Origin: Comamonas koreensis
GTDB taxonomy: Bacteria > Pseudomonadota > Gammaproteobacteria > Burkholderiales > Burkholderiaceae_C
Assembly: GCF_021026195.1 (NCBI RefSeq)
Contig: NZ_JAJNCT010000025.1
Coordinates: forward strand, 1-64,000
Length of the DNA stretch: 64,000 nt
Reading direction: 5' to 3'
This document shows positions 1 to 8,357 of the stretch, in pieces. The notes under the pieces were generated by a model. It searched no databases and was not told where the DNA came from. It was given only the letters and a program-made list of their open reading frames with translations. How positions within the stretch are numbered: the stretch's first letter is position 1; every line of letters starts with the position of its first letter. A program made the translations under genes and the position numbers.

Positions 1-52
1 TCGCGCCGATGATAGTGCGGATTCCCGTGTGAAAGTAGGTCATCGTCAGGCT
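1..52 (+). rRNA. 5S ribosomal RNA, 3' end only
   Basis: The first ~52 bases match the conserved 3' part of bacterial 5S rRNA: a GATGATAGTG-type segment, then a GTGAAAGTAGGTCATCG segment and a closing CAGGC. The 5' part lies outside the window. A strong terminator follows at once, as expected at the end of an rRNA operon. The exact 3' end is placed by family knowledge and could be off by one or two bases. Confidence 0.9.
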
Positions 53-65
53 TTTATACTGATCA

Positions 66-102
66 ACCCCTCTGCTCCTCCGAGTAGAGGGGTTTTTCTT
101 TT
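66..102 (+). terminator. Intrinsic terminator of the rRNA operon
   Basis: ACCCCTCTGCTC and GAGTAGAGGGGT form a 12-bp stem (one G-T pair) with a CTCC loop, followed by a run of T residues broken by one C. It lies 14 bases after the 5S end and 80 bases before the MerR-family gene, so it separates rRNA from the liu locus. Confidence 0.9.
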
Positions 103-181
103 GGGCCGCTGCCCTAGCGCTGCCAGGCAGTGCATGCCGCATAATGGCTCATCCAGAACAACAAGCACAGACAAGGGGACC

Positions 182-577
182 ATGACACCGACTTATTCCA
201 TCGGGCAGCTGGCAGCAGAATTTGATCTGACGACCCGGGCCATCCGCTTTTACGAGGACATGGGCCTGCTGCACCCTGAGCGCACCGGCACCGGCGGCAA
301 GCAGCGCGTGTACTCGGCCAAGGAGCGCACACGCCTGCGCCTGACCTTGCGTGCCAAGCGCCTGGGGCTCACCTTGCAGGAAGCCAAGGAAATCATCGAC
401 CTCTACGAGTCGCCGCGCGATACTGGTGTGCAGCTGAGCCGCTTTATCGAGGTGCTGACGGCGCATCGCCAGCGCCTGCAGACGCAGTTGGCAGATTTGC
501 AGGCCAACTTGGCAGAAATTGATGAGCATATGCAGGAAGCCCATGCTTTGCTCTCAAAGCAGCCGTCAAAAAAATAA
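182..577 (+). CDS. liuR: MerR-family regulator, LiuR-like
   Basis: A 131-residue MerR-family transcription factor. The N-terminal winged helix-turn-helix (about residues 6-75, with TTRAIRFYEDMGLL) is followed by a coiled-coil dimerisation helix (about 85-125) and a short lysine-rich tail. There are no C-terminal cysteines of a metal sensor, which fits the LiuR branch sensing branched-chain acyl-CoA intermediates. The open frame extends to base 29, but that would run through the rRNA terminator. The ATG at 182 directly precedes the MerR fold and follows a GGGGA-like ribosome site. The gene sits 95 bases before isovaleryl-CoA dehydrogenase, with a Liu-type palindrome in between. LiuR proteins are known to control leucine/isovalerate catabolism in proteobacteria; here the assignment rests on family features and neighbourhood. 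Confidence 0.85.
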   Translation: MTPTYSIGQLAAEFDLTTRAIRFYEDMGLLHPERTGTGGKQRVYSAKERTRLRLTLRAKRLGLTLQEAKEIIDLYESPRDTGVQLSRFIEVLTAHRQRLQTQLADLQANLAEIDEHMQEAHALLSKQPSKK

Positions 578-584
578 TATATAG

Positions 585-602
585 TTGACGTGAACGTAAA
601 CG
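585..602 (+). promoter_or_regulatory. Candidate LiuR operator (Liu box)
   Basis: TTGACGTGAACGTAAA is an imperfect palindrome: 12 of 16 positions match its own reverse complement, built on ACGT half-sites. It resembles the published LiuR motif with spaced ACGT cores. It lies immediately after the regulator gene and 70 bases upstream of the acyl-CoA dehydrogenase start. Function is inferred from similarity and position. Confidence 0.7.
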
Positions 603-672
603 TAATGATGCCGCTCTACCGCCTTGGCGTGCCGGCGGCATCTGGTGCGCCATATAGATAGGAGACAAGACC

Positions 673-1854
673 ATGTCCGGATTACCAGGCCTGAATTTCC
701 AGTTGGGTGAGGATATCGACGCCCTGCGCGACGCCGTGCGCGAGTTTGCGCAGGCCGAAATCGCGCCGCGTGCCGCCGAGATCGACCGCAATGACCAGTT
801 TCCGATGGACCTGTGGCGCAAGTTTGGCGACCTGGGTGTGCTGGGCATCACAGTGTCCGAGCAATATGGCGGTGCCGACATGGGCTACCTGGCCCATATG
901 GTGGCGATGGAGGAGATCTCCCGCGCCAGCGCCTCGGTGGGCCTGTCCTATGGCGCCCACAGCAACCTCTGCGTGAACCAGATCAACCGCAACGGCAATG
1001 AAGCCCAGAAGGCCAAGTACCTGCCCAAGCTGATCAGCGGTGAGCATGTGGGCGCGTTGGCGATGAGCGAGCCGGGCGCCGGCTCCGACGTCATCAGCAT
1101 GAAGCTCAAGGCCGAGGACAAGGGCGGCTACTACCTGCTCAATGGCAACAAGATGTGGATCACCAATGGCCCGGATGCCGACACCCTGGTCGTGTATGCC
1201 AAGACCGAGCCGGAGATGGGCGCACGGGGCGTGACTGCCTTCCTGATCGAGAAGGGTATGCCCGGTTTTTCGATTGCGCAGAAGCTGGACAAGCTGGGCA
1301 TGCGCGGCAGCCACACCGGCGAGCTGGTGTTCCAGAACGTTGAAGTGCCGGCCGAGAACGTGCTGGGCCAGGTCAATGGCGGCGCCAAGGTGCTGATGAG
1401 TGGTCTGGACTACGAACGCGCCGTGCTGACCGGTGGCCCGCTGGGCATCATGCAATCGGTGATGGACAACGTGGTGCCTTACATCCATGACCGCAAGCAG
1501 TTTGGCCAGAGCATTGGTGAGTTCCAGCTCATCCAGGGCAAGGTGGCCGATATGTACACCGTGCTGCAAGCAGGCCGCTCTTTTGCCTATACGGTCGCTA
1601 AAAACCTCGATCTGCTCGGAACAGACCATGTACGCCAGGTGCGCAAGGACTGTGCCAGCGTTATCCTCTGGTGCGCCGAGAAAGCCACCTGGATGGCCGG
1701 CGAAGGCGTGCAAATCTATGGAGGCAATGGGTATATCAATGAATATCCACTCGGCCGCCTCTGGAGAGATGCGAAACTCTATGAAATTGGCGCCGGCACC
1801 AGCGAGATTCGCCGCATGTTGATTGGGCGTGAGCTGTTCGCAGAGACCTGCTGA
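673..1854 (+). CDS. ivd: Isovaleryl-CoA dehydrogenase
   Basis: A 393-residue FAD-dependent acyl-CoA dehydrogenase that oxidises isovaleryl-CoA to 3-methylcrotonyl-CoA in leucine breakdown, passing electrons to ETF. The N-terminal helical domain, the middle beta domain (MSEPGAGSD near 131-139, MWITNG near 161-166) and the C-terminal helical domain are all present. The catalytic glutamate appears to be E248 in [15 protein letters not shown]. That placement is diagnostic for isovaleryl-CoA dehydrogenases, since most acyl-CoA dehydrogenases carry the base near the C terminus. An AGGAGA ribosome site precedes the ATG. The Liu box and regulator directly upstream support the call. Carbonic anhydrase and a thiolase follow; the usual methylcrotonyl-CoA carboxylase genes are not in this window. 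Confidence 0.93.
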   Translation: MSGLPGLNFQLGEDIDALRDAVREFAQAEIAPRAAEIDRNDQFPMDLWRKFGDLGVLGITVSEQYGGADMGYLAHMVAMEEISRASASVGLSYGAHSNLCVNQINRNGNEAQKAKYLPKLISGEHVGALAMSEPGAGSDVISMKLKAEDKGGYYLLNGNKMWITNGPDADTLVVYAKTEPEMGARGVTAFLIEKGMPGFSIAQKLDKLGMRGSHTGELVFQNVEVPAENVLGQVNGGAKVLMSGLDYERAVLTGGPLGIMQSVMDNVVPYIHDRKQFGQSIGEFQLIQGKVADMYTVLQAGRSFAYTVAKNLDLLGTDHVRQVRKDCASVILWCAEKATWMAGEGVQIYGGNGYINEYPLGRLWRDAKLYEIGAGTSEIRRMLIGRELFAETC

Positions 1855-1902
1855 CCGGCTGCGCTGCGCCATCCTGATACCCACACAACAAAGGATAGCC
1901 TT

Positions 1903-2565
1903 ATGACTACGACCTCCATCAAAGACCTGTTTGACCACAACCGCTTGTGGGCAGAGCAGATGGAGCGTGACCGCCCCGGGTTCTTCACGGGCCTGATGTC
2001 GCAGCAGCACCCCAAGTACATGTGGATCGGTTGTTCGGACAGCCGTGTACCGGCCAACCAGATCACCGGCCTGGAGCCAGGTGAAGTGTTTGTGCACCGC
2101 AATGTGGCCAATGTGGTCGTGCCCAGCGATCTGAACTGCCTGTCCACCATCCAGTATTCGGTGGACCAGCTCAAGATCCAGGACCTGATGGTCGTGGGCC
2201 ACTACGGCTGCGGCGGCGTGCTTGCGGCGCTTGAAGGCCTGCGCCTGGGCCTGGTCGACAACTGGACGCGCCACGTGCGCGATGTGCGCGACAAGCACCT
2301 GGACCTGCTGCAAAGCCTGCCGCCCCAGCACCGCCATGATGCGCTGTGCGAGCTCAATGCCATCGAGCAGGTGGTGAATGTGGCGCAAAGCACCATCTTG
2401 CAGGACGCCTGGACGCGCGGCCAGAAGGTGACCTTGCACGGCTGGTGCTACAGCCTCAAGAACGGCCTGATCACCGACCTGGAGATGACCGTTCCAGGCA
2501 TTGGCGGGCTGTCCGAGGTCCACCAACGCGCCGTGGCCCTGGTGGCCGAGCGCAAGCGCGATTAA
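1903..2565 (+). CDS. can: Beta-class carbonic anhydrase
   Basis: A 220-residue zinc enzyme interconverting CO2 and bicarbonate in the cytoplasm. Zinc and active-site residues are visible: C44, D46 and R48 in GCSDSR, then H100 and C103 in GHYGCGG. Length is typical for bacterial Can/CynT. It lies 48 bases after ivd and 100 bases before a thiolase gene, all in the same direction. The plausible link is bicarbonate supply to the biotin-dependent methylcrotonyl-CoA carboxylase of the leucine pathway; this is an inference from position. Confidence 0.93.
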   Translation: MTTTSIKDLFDHNRLWAEQMERDRPGFFTGLMSQQHPKYMWIGCSDSRVPANQITGLEPGEVFVHRNVANVVVPSDLNCLSTIQYSVDQLKIQDLMVVGHYGCGGVLAALEGLRLGLVDNWTRHVRDVRDKHLDLLQSLPPQHRHDALCELNAIEQVVNVAQSTILQDAWTRGQKVTLHGWCYSLKNGLITDLEMTVPGIGGLSEVHQRAVALVAERKRD

Positions 2566-2666
2566 ACCCGCCAGGCATCCCTGCGTCCAGGGCTGCCTTT
2601 TTTACAGCGCGAGCGGTCCCTGAGAGGCCTGCCGCACAAGACCCGAATTCAATCAGGAGACACCAG

Positions 2667-3848
2667 ATGCATGATCCCGTCGTTATCGTTGGCGCAGCCC
2701 GTACCCCCATGGGTGCCTTCATGGGCGATTTTGCCGAGCTCTCGGCCAATGACCTGGGCGGCGCGGCCATCAAGGCAGCGGTGGAGCGCGCGGGTGTCGC
2801 CCCTGAAAAAGTGGAAGAGGTGCTGTTCGGCAACTGCCTGATGGCTGGCCAGGGCCAGGCCCCGGCGCGCCAGGCCCTGTTCAAGGGTGGTCTGCCCAAG
2901 AGCACCGGCGCTGTGACCCTGTCGAAGATGTGCGGCGCCGGCATGGAGGCCACCATCCTGGCCCATGACCAGCTGGTGGCCGGCAGCCGCGATGTGATGG
3001 TCGCCGGCGGCATGGAAAGCATGACCAATGCCCCCTACCTGCTCAAAAAGGGCCGTGGCGGCTACCGCATGGGCCATGACAAGGTGTTCGACCACATGAT
3101 GCTCGATGGCCTGGAAGACGCCTATGAGCCCGGCCGCTCGATGGGGACCTTTGGCGAGGACTGTGCCGCCAAGTACCAGTTCAGCCGCGAGCAGCAGGAC
3201 CAGTTCGCCATTGCCAGCGTGCAGCGCGCGCAGGCGGCGACCGCGTCCGGCGCTTTCAAGGCCGAGATCACGCCGGTGACCGTCTCCACCCGCAAGGGCG
3301 ATGTCACCGTGAGCGAAGACGAAGGCCCCGGCAAGGCGCGTCTGGACAAGATCGCCGCGCTCAAGCCGGCGTTCAAGAAGGATGGCACGATCACGGCGGC
3401 GTCCAGCTCCAGCATCAACGATGGCGCAGCGGCCCTGGTGCTGATGCGCGAATCCACTGCCAAGGAGCTGGGCTGCAAGCCACTGGCCAAGATCGTGGCC
3501 CATGCCAGCTATGCGCAGGAGCCCGAGTGGTTCACCACCGCACCGATTGGCGCGACCGAGAAGGCGCTGAAAAAGGCCGGCTGGAAGGTCGAGGATGTGG
3601 ACCTCTGGGAAATCAACGAAGCCTTTGCCGTGGTGCCGATGGCGCTGATGGCCGACATGAAGGTCTCGCACGACATCGTCAACGTCAACGGCGGCGCCTG
3701 TGCGCTGGGCCACCCCATTGGTGCCAGCGGTGCGCGCATCCTGGTGACCCTGCTGCACGCGCTGCAGGCCCGTGGCAAGCGCCGTGGCCTGGCCACCCTG
3801 TGCATCGGCGGAGGTGAGGCCACTGCGATGGCGATTGAAATCATGTAG
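2667..3848 (+). CDS. Acetyl-CoA C-acyltransferase (thiolase)
   Basis: A 393-residue biosynthetic/degradative thiolase, the right length for the PhaA/AtoB/FadA-type family. The nucleophilic cysteine is C89 in SKMCGAGMEA. The second active-site region reads NGGACALGHPIGASGAR, and the C-terminal CIGGGEA supplies the acid/base cysteine. The frame is open much further upstream (inside the carbonic anhydrase gene), but ATG at 2667 follows an AGGAGA site and begins the conserved VVIVGAARTP segment. In this setting it would cleave acetoacetyl-CoA from leucine catabolism to acetyl-CoA, though the exact substrate cannot be read from sequence. Confidence 0.92.
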   Translation: MHDPVVIVGAARTPMGAFMGDFAELSANDLGGAAIKAAVERAGVAPEKVEEVLFGNCLMAGQGQAPARQALFKGGLPKSTGAVTLSKMCGAGMEATILAHDQLVAGSRDVMVAGGMESMTNAPYLLKKGRGGYRMGHDKVFDHMMLDGLEDAYEPGRSMGTFGEDCAAKYQFSREQQDQFAIASVQRAQAATASGAFKAEITPVTVSTRKGDVTVSEDEGPGKARLDKIAALKPAFKKDGTITAASSSSINDGAAALVLMRESTAKELGCKPLAKIVAHASYAQEPEWFTTAPIGATEKALKKAGWKVEDVDLWEINEAFAVVPMALMADMKVSHDIVNVNGGACALGHPIGASGARILVTLLHALQARGKRRGLATLCIGGGEATAMAIEIM

Positions 3849-3875
3849 TCTAGTCATCCTGACAGAGGAGAAACT

Positions 3876-4976
3876 ATGACGAACGAATCGGTGGGCCCCG
3901 GCCCGGGGCAGCTGCAGGCAAAGGATATCGAGTCCTTCTGGCAGGAATTGGCCTACCAGGAGCGCCACCTGGCGCTGTTGCCCAACCAGGCCTTTGTGGT
4001 GCAGGCCAACGAGATGCTGGCCCGCATCGCCCCCGATTTGGCGCTGGAGCTGGAGCGCTCGGAAGGCAGTCTGTTTTCGCGCCTGGTGTTCAGCGCCCAT
4101 GGCAATGTCGACCAGTTCGAGAACCTGATGGCGCTGGTGCGTGCGGCGCCCAGCCTGCCGGGCTACAAGGTGCAGGCCTTCCGCAACCGCAGCCCCATCA
4201 ACGATTTCAGCATGGCGATGGAGGGACTGGAGCTCTCCTGCTCGGACGTGCTGGTGGCCCACTACGATGCCGGCGGCATCGTTGGCCTGGAGCTGGGTTT
4301 TGAGAAGATCATCGCCCCCGAGCAGCGCGAACTGGCCAAGCACATGGCCTTCATCATGCTCGACCATGTCCTGGGCGAATGGGACTTTGCGGTGCGGGTC
4401 GGCCCGGTCGATGTGGTCGATGCCTTCGCGCCCGAGGTTGCGGGTGTGGGCCCGCTGTCGGCCTTCCCTGCCGTGTTCGATGCCTTTTTGCGCGACAGCC
4501 TGGGGCGCAGCTACCGCTTCCCCACGGCCGACGATGACCGCTGGAAAATGCTGGAGGCACGCCGCCGTGATGCGCCCGCCGATGCCGTGCCCGATCTGCT
4601 GGGCCTGCGCCTGTCGGCCAATGCGGTGGCCACGCGCGCCGATCTGCCTTACTGCCTCCAATGGACCTTGGCGTTTGAGGACGGCGAGACCCTGGACCAG
4701 GCACGTGATGCACAGGAAGGCTTGCAGGCGGCGCTGGAGCGCATGGAAAACGGCATTCTGGCTTATACCCGTATCGAAGGCATGCGCGAGCGCACTGCCT
4801 GCTACTACGTCGACGACGCTGCAGCCGCCCGCCAAAGCCTGCAGCAGCAGGCGGTGGCCCAGCCCGGGCGCGTCGACGTGTCTTTTGATCCCTCCTGGGA
4901 TGCGTATCTGGCCGTCTATGCAGCCGCAGGCGCTGCGGCGGCCGATGCAGAACATGGTGACCCGGAGGCTGCATGA
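3876..4976 (+). CDS. Protein of unknown function, DUF695-like C terminus
   Basis: A 366-residue protein that I do not recognise with certainty. There is no signal peptide or membrane segment, so it is probably cytoplasmic. The C-terminal third (from about residue 255) has the pattern of DUF695 proteins: a paired helix/strand region, a GMRERTACYYVDD segment and a final DPSWDAY. The N-terminal part also has alternating strands and helices and could be a second alpha/beta domain. It starts 27 bases after the thiolase with a GAGGAG ribosome site, and its stop overlaps the start of the next gene by four bases (ATGA). It is therefore co-translated with the flavin-binding protein. Function unknown. 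Confidence 0.75.
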   Translation: MTNESVGPGPGQLQAKDIESFWQELAYQERHLALLPNQAFVVQANEMLARIAPDLALELERSEGSLFSRLVFSAHGNVDQFENLMALVRAAPSLPGYKVQAFRNRSPINDFSMAMEGLELSCSDVLVAHYDAGGIVGLELGFEKIIAPEQRELAKHMAFIMLDHVLGEWDFAVRVGPVDVVDAFAPEVAGVGPLSAFPAVFDAFLRDSLGRSYRFPTADDDRWKMLEARRRDAPADAVPDLLGLRLSANAVATRADLPYCLQWTLAFEDGETLDQARDAQEGLQAALERMENGILAYTRIEGMRERTACYYVDDAAAARQSLQQQAVAQPGRVDVSFDPSWDAYLAVYAAAGAAAADAEHGDPEAA

Positions 4977-5596
4977 TCGAATCTACCGAGCAACTGCGCG
5001 CGCTGTACGCCCAGCCCGCCGAGCGCGCGCTGGCCAAACAGCTCGACCACCTCGATGTGCATTGCCAGCGCTTTATCGCGCTGTCGCCGCTGTGCGTGGT
5101 GGCCACGGCCGGCCAAGCTTACGAGATGCTCGATGCCTCGCCCCGGGGCGGCCCGCCAGGATTTGTCAAATGCCAGGGCGCGCAGCACCTGCTGCTGCCC
5201 GATGCCGGGGGCAATAACCGGCTCGATTCGCTCAGCAACTTGCTGACCGATGCCCGTATCGCGCTGTTGTTCCTGCTGCCTGGCGTGGACGAGACCTTGC
5301 GCGTCAACGGCACCGCAAAGCTGCGCGATGAGGCCCGCTTCATCGATGTGTTCGATGGCGAACGCCAACGGCCCAAGCTGGTGATCGAGATCGAGGTGCG
5401 CGAAGCCTATCTGCACTGCGCCAAGGCTTTGATGCGCTCGCGTCTGTGGCAGGCCGAGGCACAGATCGCGCGCAGCACCCTGCCCACGCTCAACCAGATG
5501 ATCCATGACCAGATGGGCTCAAGCGCGGCGCCCGAGCCGCAGGCGGACATGGTGGCGCGCTACCAGCAGCAAATTCTGCAAGAGCAGGGACAGTGA
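4973..5596 (+). CDS. PPOX-class FMN-binding protein
   Basis: A 207-residue protein of the pyridoxamine 5'-phosphate oxidase-like split-barrel fold, of the MSMEG_1061/DR2398-type subfamily. Visible hallmarks are a strand with CVVATAG near residue 42, a DASPRGGPPGFV segment, a GGNNRLDSLSN turn and a RVNGTAKLRD strand. The conserved ASPRGG and NNR segments are typical of this branch. The substrate of these small FMN proteins is generally unknown. Translationally coupled to the preceding unknown gene by an ATGA overlap. Confidence 0.82.
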   Translation: MIESTEQLRALYAQPAERALAKQLDHLDVHCQRFIALSPLCVVATAGQAYEMLDASPRGGPPGFVKCQGAQHLLLPDAGGNNRLDSLSNLLTDARIALLFLLPGVDETLRVNGTAKLRDEARFIDVFDGERQRPKLVIEIEVREAYLHCAKALMRSRLWQAEAQIARSTLPTLNQMIHDQMGSSAAPEPQADMVARYQQQILQEQGQ

Positions 5597-5622
5597 CGAC
5601 AACCGCCGAGGAGGGCGTAGGA

Positions 5623-6291
5623 ATGGCTGTGATTTTGGTGATTGGCGCCTCGCGCGGCATCGGCCTGGAGCTGGTGCGGGAATATGTGCAGGCAGGTTGG
5701 ACGGTGCTGGCCACCGTGCGTGATAGCGAGGCCCAGGCGCGGCTGCAGGCGCTGGGCGCGCGGGCTTTTCTGGTCGATGTACTGAAGCCGGAGAGCGTGA
5801 CCGCGCTGGCGACGGCGTTGGCGGGCCAGCAGATCGACTTGGCGATGTATGTGGCCGGTGTGATCCGCCGGCCCAATGCCCGCACGGTGCCGACCCAGGC
5901 CGATTTTGATGCGGTGATGCACACCAATGTGCTGGGCGCCATGCAACTGCTGCCGCAGATCGGCCCGATAGTCGAGGCCAGCGGCGGCGTGTTTGCCTTT
6001 ATCTCGTCGTCGATGTCACAGATCGAAGGTGTGGATGACAGCTATTCCTGGCTGTACAGGGTCAGCAAGACGGCGCTGAACATGGCGGTGGCCTCCGCCC
6101 AGCATGACTACCCCGGCGCGCGCCTGATCACCTTGGACCCGGGCTGGGTGCAGACCGACATGGGCGGGAATGAAGCGCCGCTGACCGTGCAGCAAAGCGT
6201 CAGCGGCATGCGCCAGACCCTGGCCTCGGTCAGCGATGCGGACAAGGGGCGCCTGCTGCACCACGATGGCCGCCGCGCCAAGCACTGGTAA
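5623..6291 (+). CDS. Short-chain dehydrogenase/reductase, C-factor-like
   Basis: A 222-residue Rossmann-fold oxidoreductase. The nucleotide-binding motif is GASRGIG at residues 7-13. The active-site region contains ISSSMSQ and a YRVSKTALN segment giving the YxxxK pair. It resembles the small C-factor/CsgA-type SDRs, which lack the extended C-terminal loop. Two starts are possible: a GTG at 5593 overlapping the previous stop, and ATG at 5623. I prefer ATG at 5623 because a GAGGAG site precedes it and it begins the Rossmann strand. Substrate unknown. Confidence 0.85.
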   Translation: MAVILVIGASRGIGLELVREYVQAGWTVLATVRDSEAQARLQALGARAFLVDVLKPESVTALATALAGQQIDLAMYVAGVIRRPNARTVPTQADFDAVMHTNVLGAMQLLPQIGPIVEASGGVFAFISSSMSQIEGVDDSYSWLYRVSKTALNMAVASAQHDYPGARLITLDPGWVQTDMGGNEAPLTVQQSVSGMRQTLASVSDADKGRLLHHDGRRAKHW

Positions 6292-6338
6292 GCCCGCCAA
6301 GCAGACAGCGACAGAACGAGAAAATCCGGAGACAACCG

Positions 6339-7469
6339 ATGCTTTTGAACGACGACCAGACGATGATCCGCGACGCGGTGCGTGAATTTGCCCAGGCCGA
6401 GCTGTGGCCGCACGCCGCGCAGTGGGACCGCGACCATGTGTTCCCCAAGGCAGCCCACCAGGGCCTGGCCCAGCTGGGTGCCTACGGCATCTGCGTGCCC
6501 GATGCGCTCGGTGGCGCAGGGCTGGATTACATCAGCCTGGCCTTGGTGCTGGAAGAAATTGCCGCTGGCGACGGCGGCACCAGCACCGCCATCAGCGTGA
6601 CCAACTGCCCCGTCAATGCCATCCTGATGCGCTACGGCAGCGATGCGCAGAAAAAGCAATGGCTGGCACCATTGGCAAAGGGCGAGATGCTGGGCGCCTT
6701 CTGCCTGACCGAGCCCCATGTCGGCTCGGACGCCAGCGCGCTGCGCACCACCGCCAGCAAACAGGGCGATGCCTATGTGATCAATGGCGTCAAGCAGTTC
6801 ATCACCAGCGGCAAGAACGGCCAGGTGGCGATCGTGATTGCGGTGACCGACAAGGGCGCCGGCAAAAAGGGCATGAGCGCCTTCATCGTGCCCACCGACA
6901 ACCCGGGCTACCAGGTCGCGCGGCTGGAGGACAAGCTCGGCCAGCACAGCAGCGATACCGCGCAGATCAATTTTGAGAACTGCGTGGTGCCGGCCGAGAA
7001 CCTGATCGGCGCCGAAGGCGAGGGCTACAAGATTGCGCTGGGCGCGCTCGAAGGCGGGCGCATCGGCATTGCCGCGCAGAGCGTGGGCATGGCGCGCAGC
7101 GCCTTTGACGTGGCCGTGCAGTACGCCAAGGAGCGCGAGAGCTTTGGCACGCCCATCATCAACCATCAGGCCGTCGGCTTTCGCCTGGCCGAATGCGCGA
7201 CGCAGATCGAGGCGGCCCGCCAGCTGATCTGGCATGCCGCCAGCCTGCGCGATGCCGGCCAGCCATGCCTGAAGGAAGCCGCCATGGCCAAGCTGTTTGC
7301 CAGCGAGATGGCCGAGCGCGTCTGCAGCGCCGCCATCCAGACCTTGGGCGGCTATGGCGTCGTCAATGATTTTCCGGTGGAGCGCATCTACCGCGATGTG
7401 CGGGTCTGCCAGATCTACGAAGGCACCAGCGATGTGCAGAAGATTCTGATCACCCGCGCGCTGGCTTGA
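6339..7469 (+). CDS. Acyl-CoA dehydrogenase
   Basis: A 376-residue FAD-linked acyl-CoA dehydrogenase with full three-domain architecture. FCLTEPHVGSDAS and QFITSGKNG mark the middle domain, and GGYGVVNDFPVERIYRD the C-terminal domain. The catalytic base is expected at E361 in IYEGTSDVQ, the short/medium-chain arrangement, unlike the isovaleryl-CoA enzyme upstream. It follows the SDR by 47 bases with a CGGAGA ribosome site and ends before a strong terminator, so it closes the plus-strand run that starts at liuR. Substrate chain type not determinable. Confidence 0.93.
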   Translation: MLLNDDQTMIRDAVREFAQAELWPHAAQWDRDHVFPKAAHQGLAQLGAYGICVPDALGGAGLDYISLALVLEEIAAGDGGTSTAISVTNCPVNAILMRYGSDAQKKQWLAPLAKGEMLGAFCLTEPHVGSDASALRTTASKQGDAYVINGVKQFITSGKNGQVAIVIAVTDKGAGKKGMSAFIVPTDNPGYQVARLEDKLGQHSSDTAQINFENCVVPAENLIGAEGEGYKIALGALEGGRIGIAAQSVGMARSAFDVAVQYAKERESFGTPIINHQAVGFRLAECATQIEAARQLIWHAASLRDAGQPCLKEAAMAKLFASEMAERVCSAAIQTLGGYGVVNDFPVERIYRDVRVCQIYEGTSDVQKILITRALA

Positions 7470-7492
7470 GGGCCTTTGCAGGCGTACTAAAA

Positions 7493-7517
7493 ACAAACCC
7501 GGCGCTGCCGGGTTTGT
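7493..7517. terminator. Bidirectional terminator between convergent genes
   Basis: ACAAACCCGGC and GCCGGGTTTGT form a perfect 11-bp stem around a GCT loop, with A residues before and T-rich sequence after. It lies between an acyl-CoA dehydrogenase ending at 7469 and a minus-strand gene ending at 7534, so it probably serves both. Confidence 0.85.
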
Positions 7518-7533
7518 TGATTTGAACAGGCTC

Positions 7534-8301
7534 TTAAAGCGCCAGGCGCCGGCCGTCGGCAAACACCATCAGCTCGCCGGGTTGGAAAGCTGTCCACTGC
7601 TCGTTGGTGGTCAGTGGCGCTGTCACTACTACGGCCACCCGGTCCTGCGGTGTGGTGCAGGTGGCAAAGTCGATGCTCAGGTCCTCATCGCTCAGCTGTG
7701 CCTGCGAGAAGGGATGCGCGCGCTCGGTGTAGCAGAGGAAGGTGTTGGCATGGGCCCAGAGCGCATCGCCGTTGGAGAGCAGAAAGTTGAAGGTGCCATG
7801 GGGCGCAATCTGCGCCGCCAGCTCGCGCAGGGTGTGGGTCAGTTCGGCAATGCTGGGCGTGCCGGCATGGGATTTCCACAGCTCCTGCATCAGCCAGCAA
7901 AACACATGCTCGCTGTCGGTATCGCCCACCGGGTGAAAGTGGCTGTGCAGGCGCGGGCGGAAGTCCTTGAGATCGCCATTGTGGGCAAACACCCAGTTCT
8001 TGCCCCAGAGCTCGCGCACAAAGGGGTGGCAGTTTTGCAGCATCACTTGGCCCTGGGTGGCCTTGCGGATATGCGCAATCACATTGCGGCTGTGGATGGG
8101 GTAGCGCCGCACCAGCTCGGCCACCGGCGACTGGACGGCCGGCTGGTGGTCCACCAGCAGGCGCAGGCCGCCTTCTTCAAAGAAGGCGATGCCCCAGCCA
8201 TCGCTGTGGTGGTCGGTATTGCCGGCCCGCTGCGAAAAGCCGCTGAAGCTGAAGTTGATGTCGGTGGGGGTGTTGCAGTTCATCCCCAGCAGTTGGCACA
8301 T
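7534..8301 (-). CDS. Class II glutamine amidotransferase, YafJ-like
   Basis: A 255-residue N-terminal-nucleophile amidotransferase-type protein. Cys2 follows the initiator Met (MCQLLGMNC), as required for the catalytic cysteine after Met removal. Further hallmarks are DGWGIAFFE, AHIRKATQG, a FAHNGDL segment (the oxyanion/glutamine-binding region) and GDTDSEHVF. This matches stand-alone GATase_6/YafJ proteins, whose acceptor reaction is unknown. The open frame extends into the divergently read MFS region, but only the start at 8301 gives the Cys2 N terminus. Confidence 0.9.
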   Translation of the reverse strand: MCQLLGMNCNTPTDINFSFSGFSQRAGNTDHHSDGWGIAFFEEGGLRLLVDHQPAVQSPVAELVRRYPIHSRNVIAHIRKATQGQVMLQNCHPFVRELWGKNWVFAHNGDLKDFRPRLHSHFHPVGDTDSEHVFCWLMQELWKSHAGTPSIAELTHTLRELAAQIAPHGTFNFLLSNGDALWAHANTFLCYTERAHPFSQAQLSDEDLSIDFATCTTPQDRVAVVVTAPLTTNEQWTAFQPGELMVFADGRRLAL

Positions 8302-8357
8302 GGCAAAAACTCTTTGGAAACCGTTGGATGGCCCAGTGTAGACCATTCGCCAGCTGC

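Noticed and set aside
29-181. N-terminal extension of the MerR-family gene
   Set aside because: Would be read through the rRNA terminator and adds 51 residues without homology; the ATG at 182 begins the MerR fold.
682-2526. 614-codon minus frame opposite ivd and carbonic anhydrase
   Set aside because: Mirror of two strongly conserved plus-strand genes; His/Ala/Gln-rich composition typical of antisense frames in GC-rich DNA.
2649-4955. 768-codon minus frame opposite the thiolase and DUF695-like gene
   Set aside because: Same reason: no motif, spans two genuine genes, and codon positions show the complement of real coding sequence.
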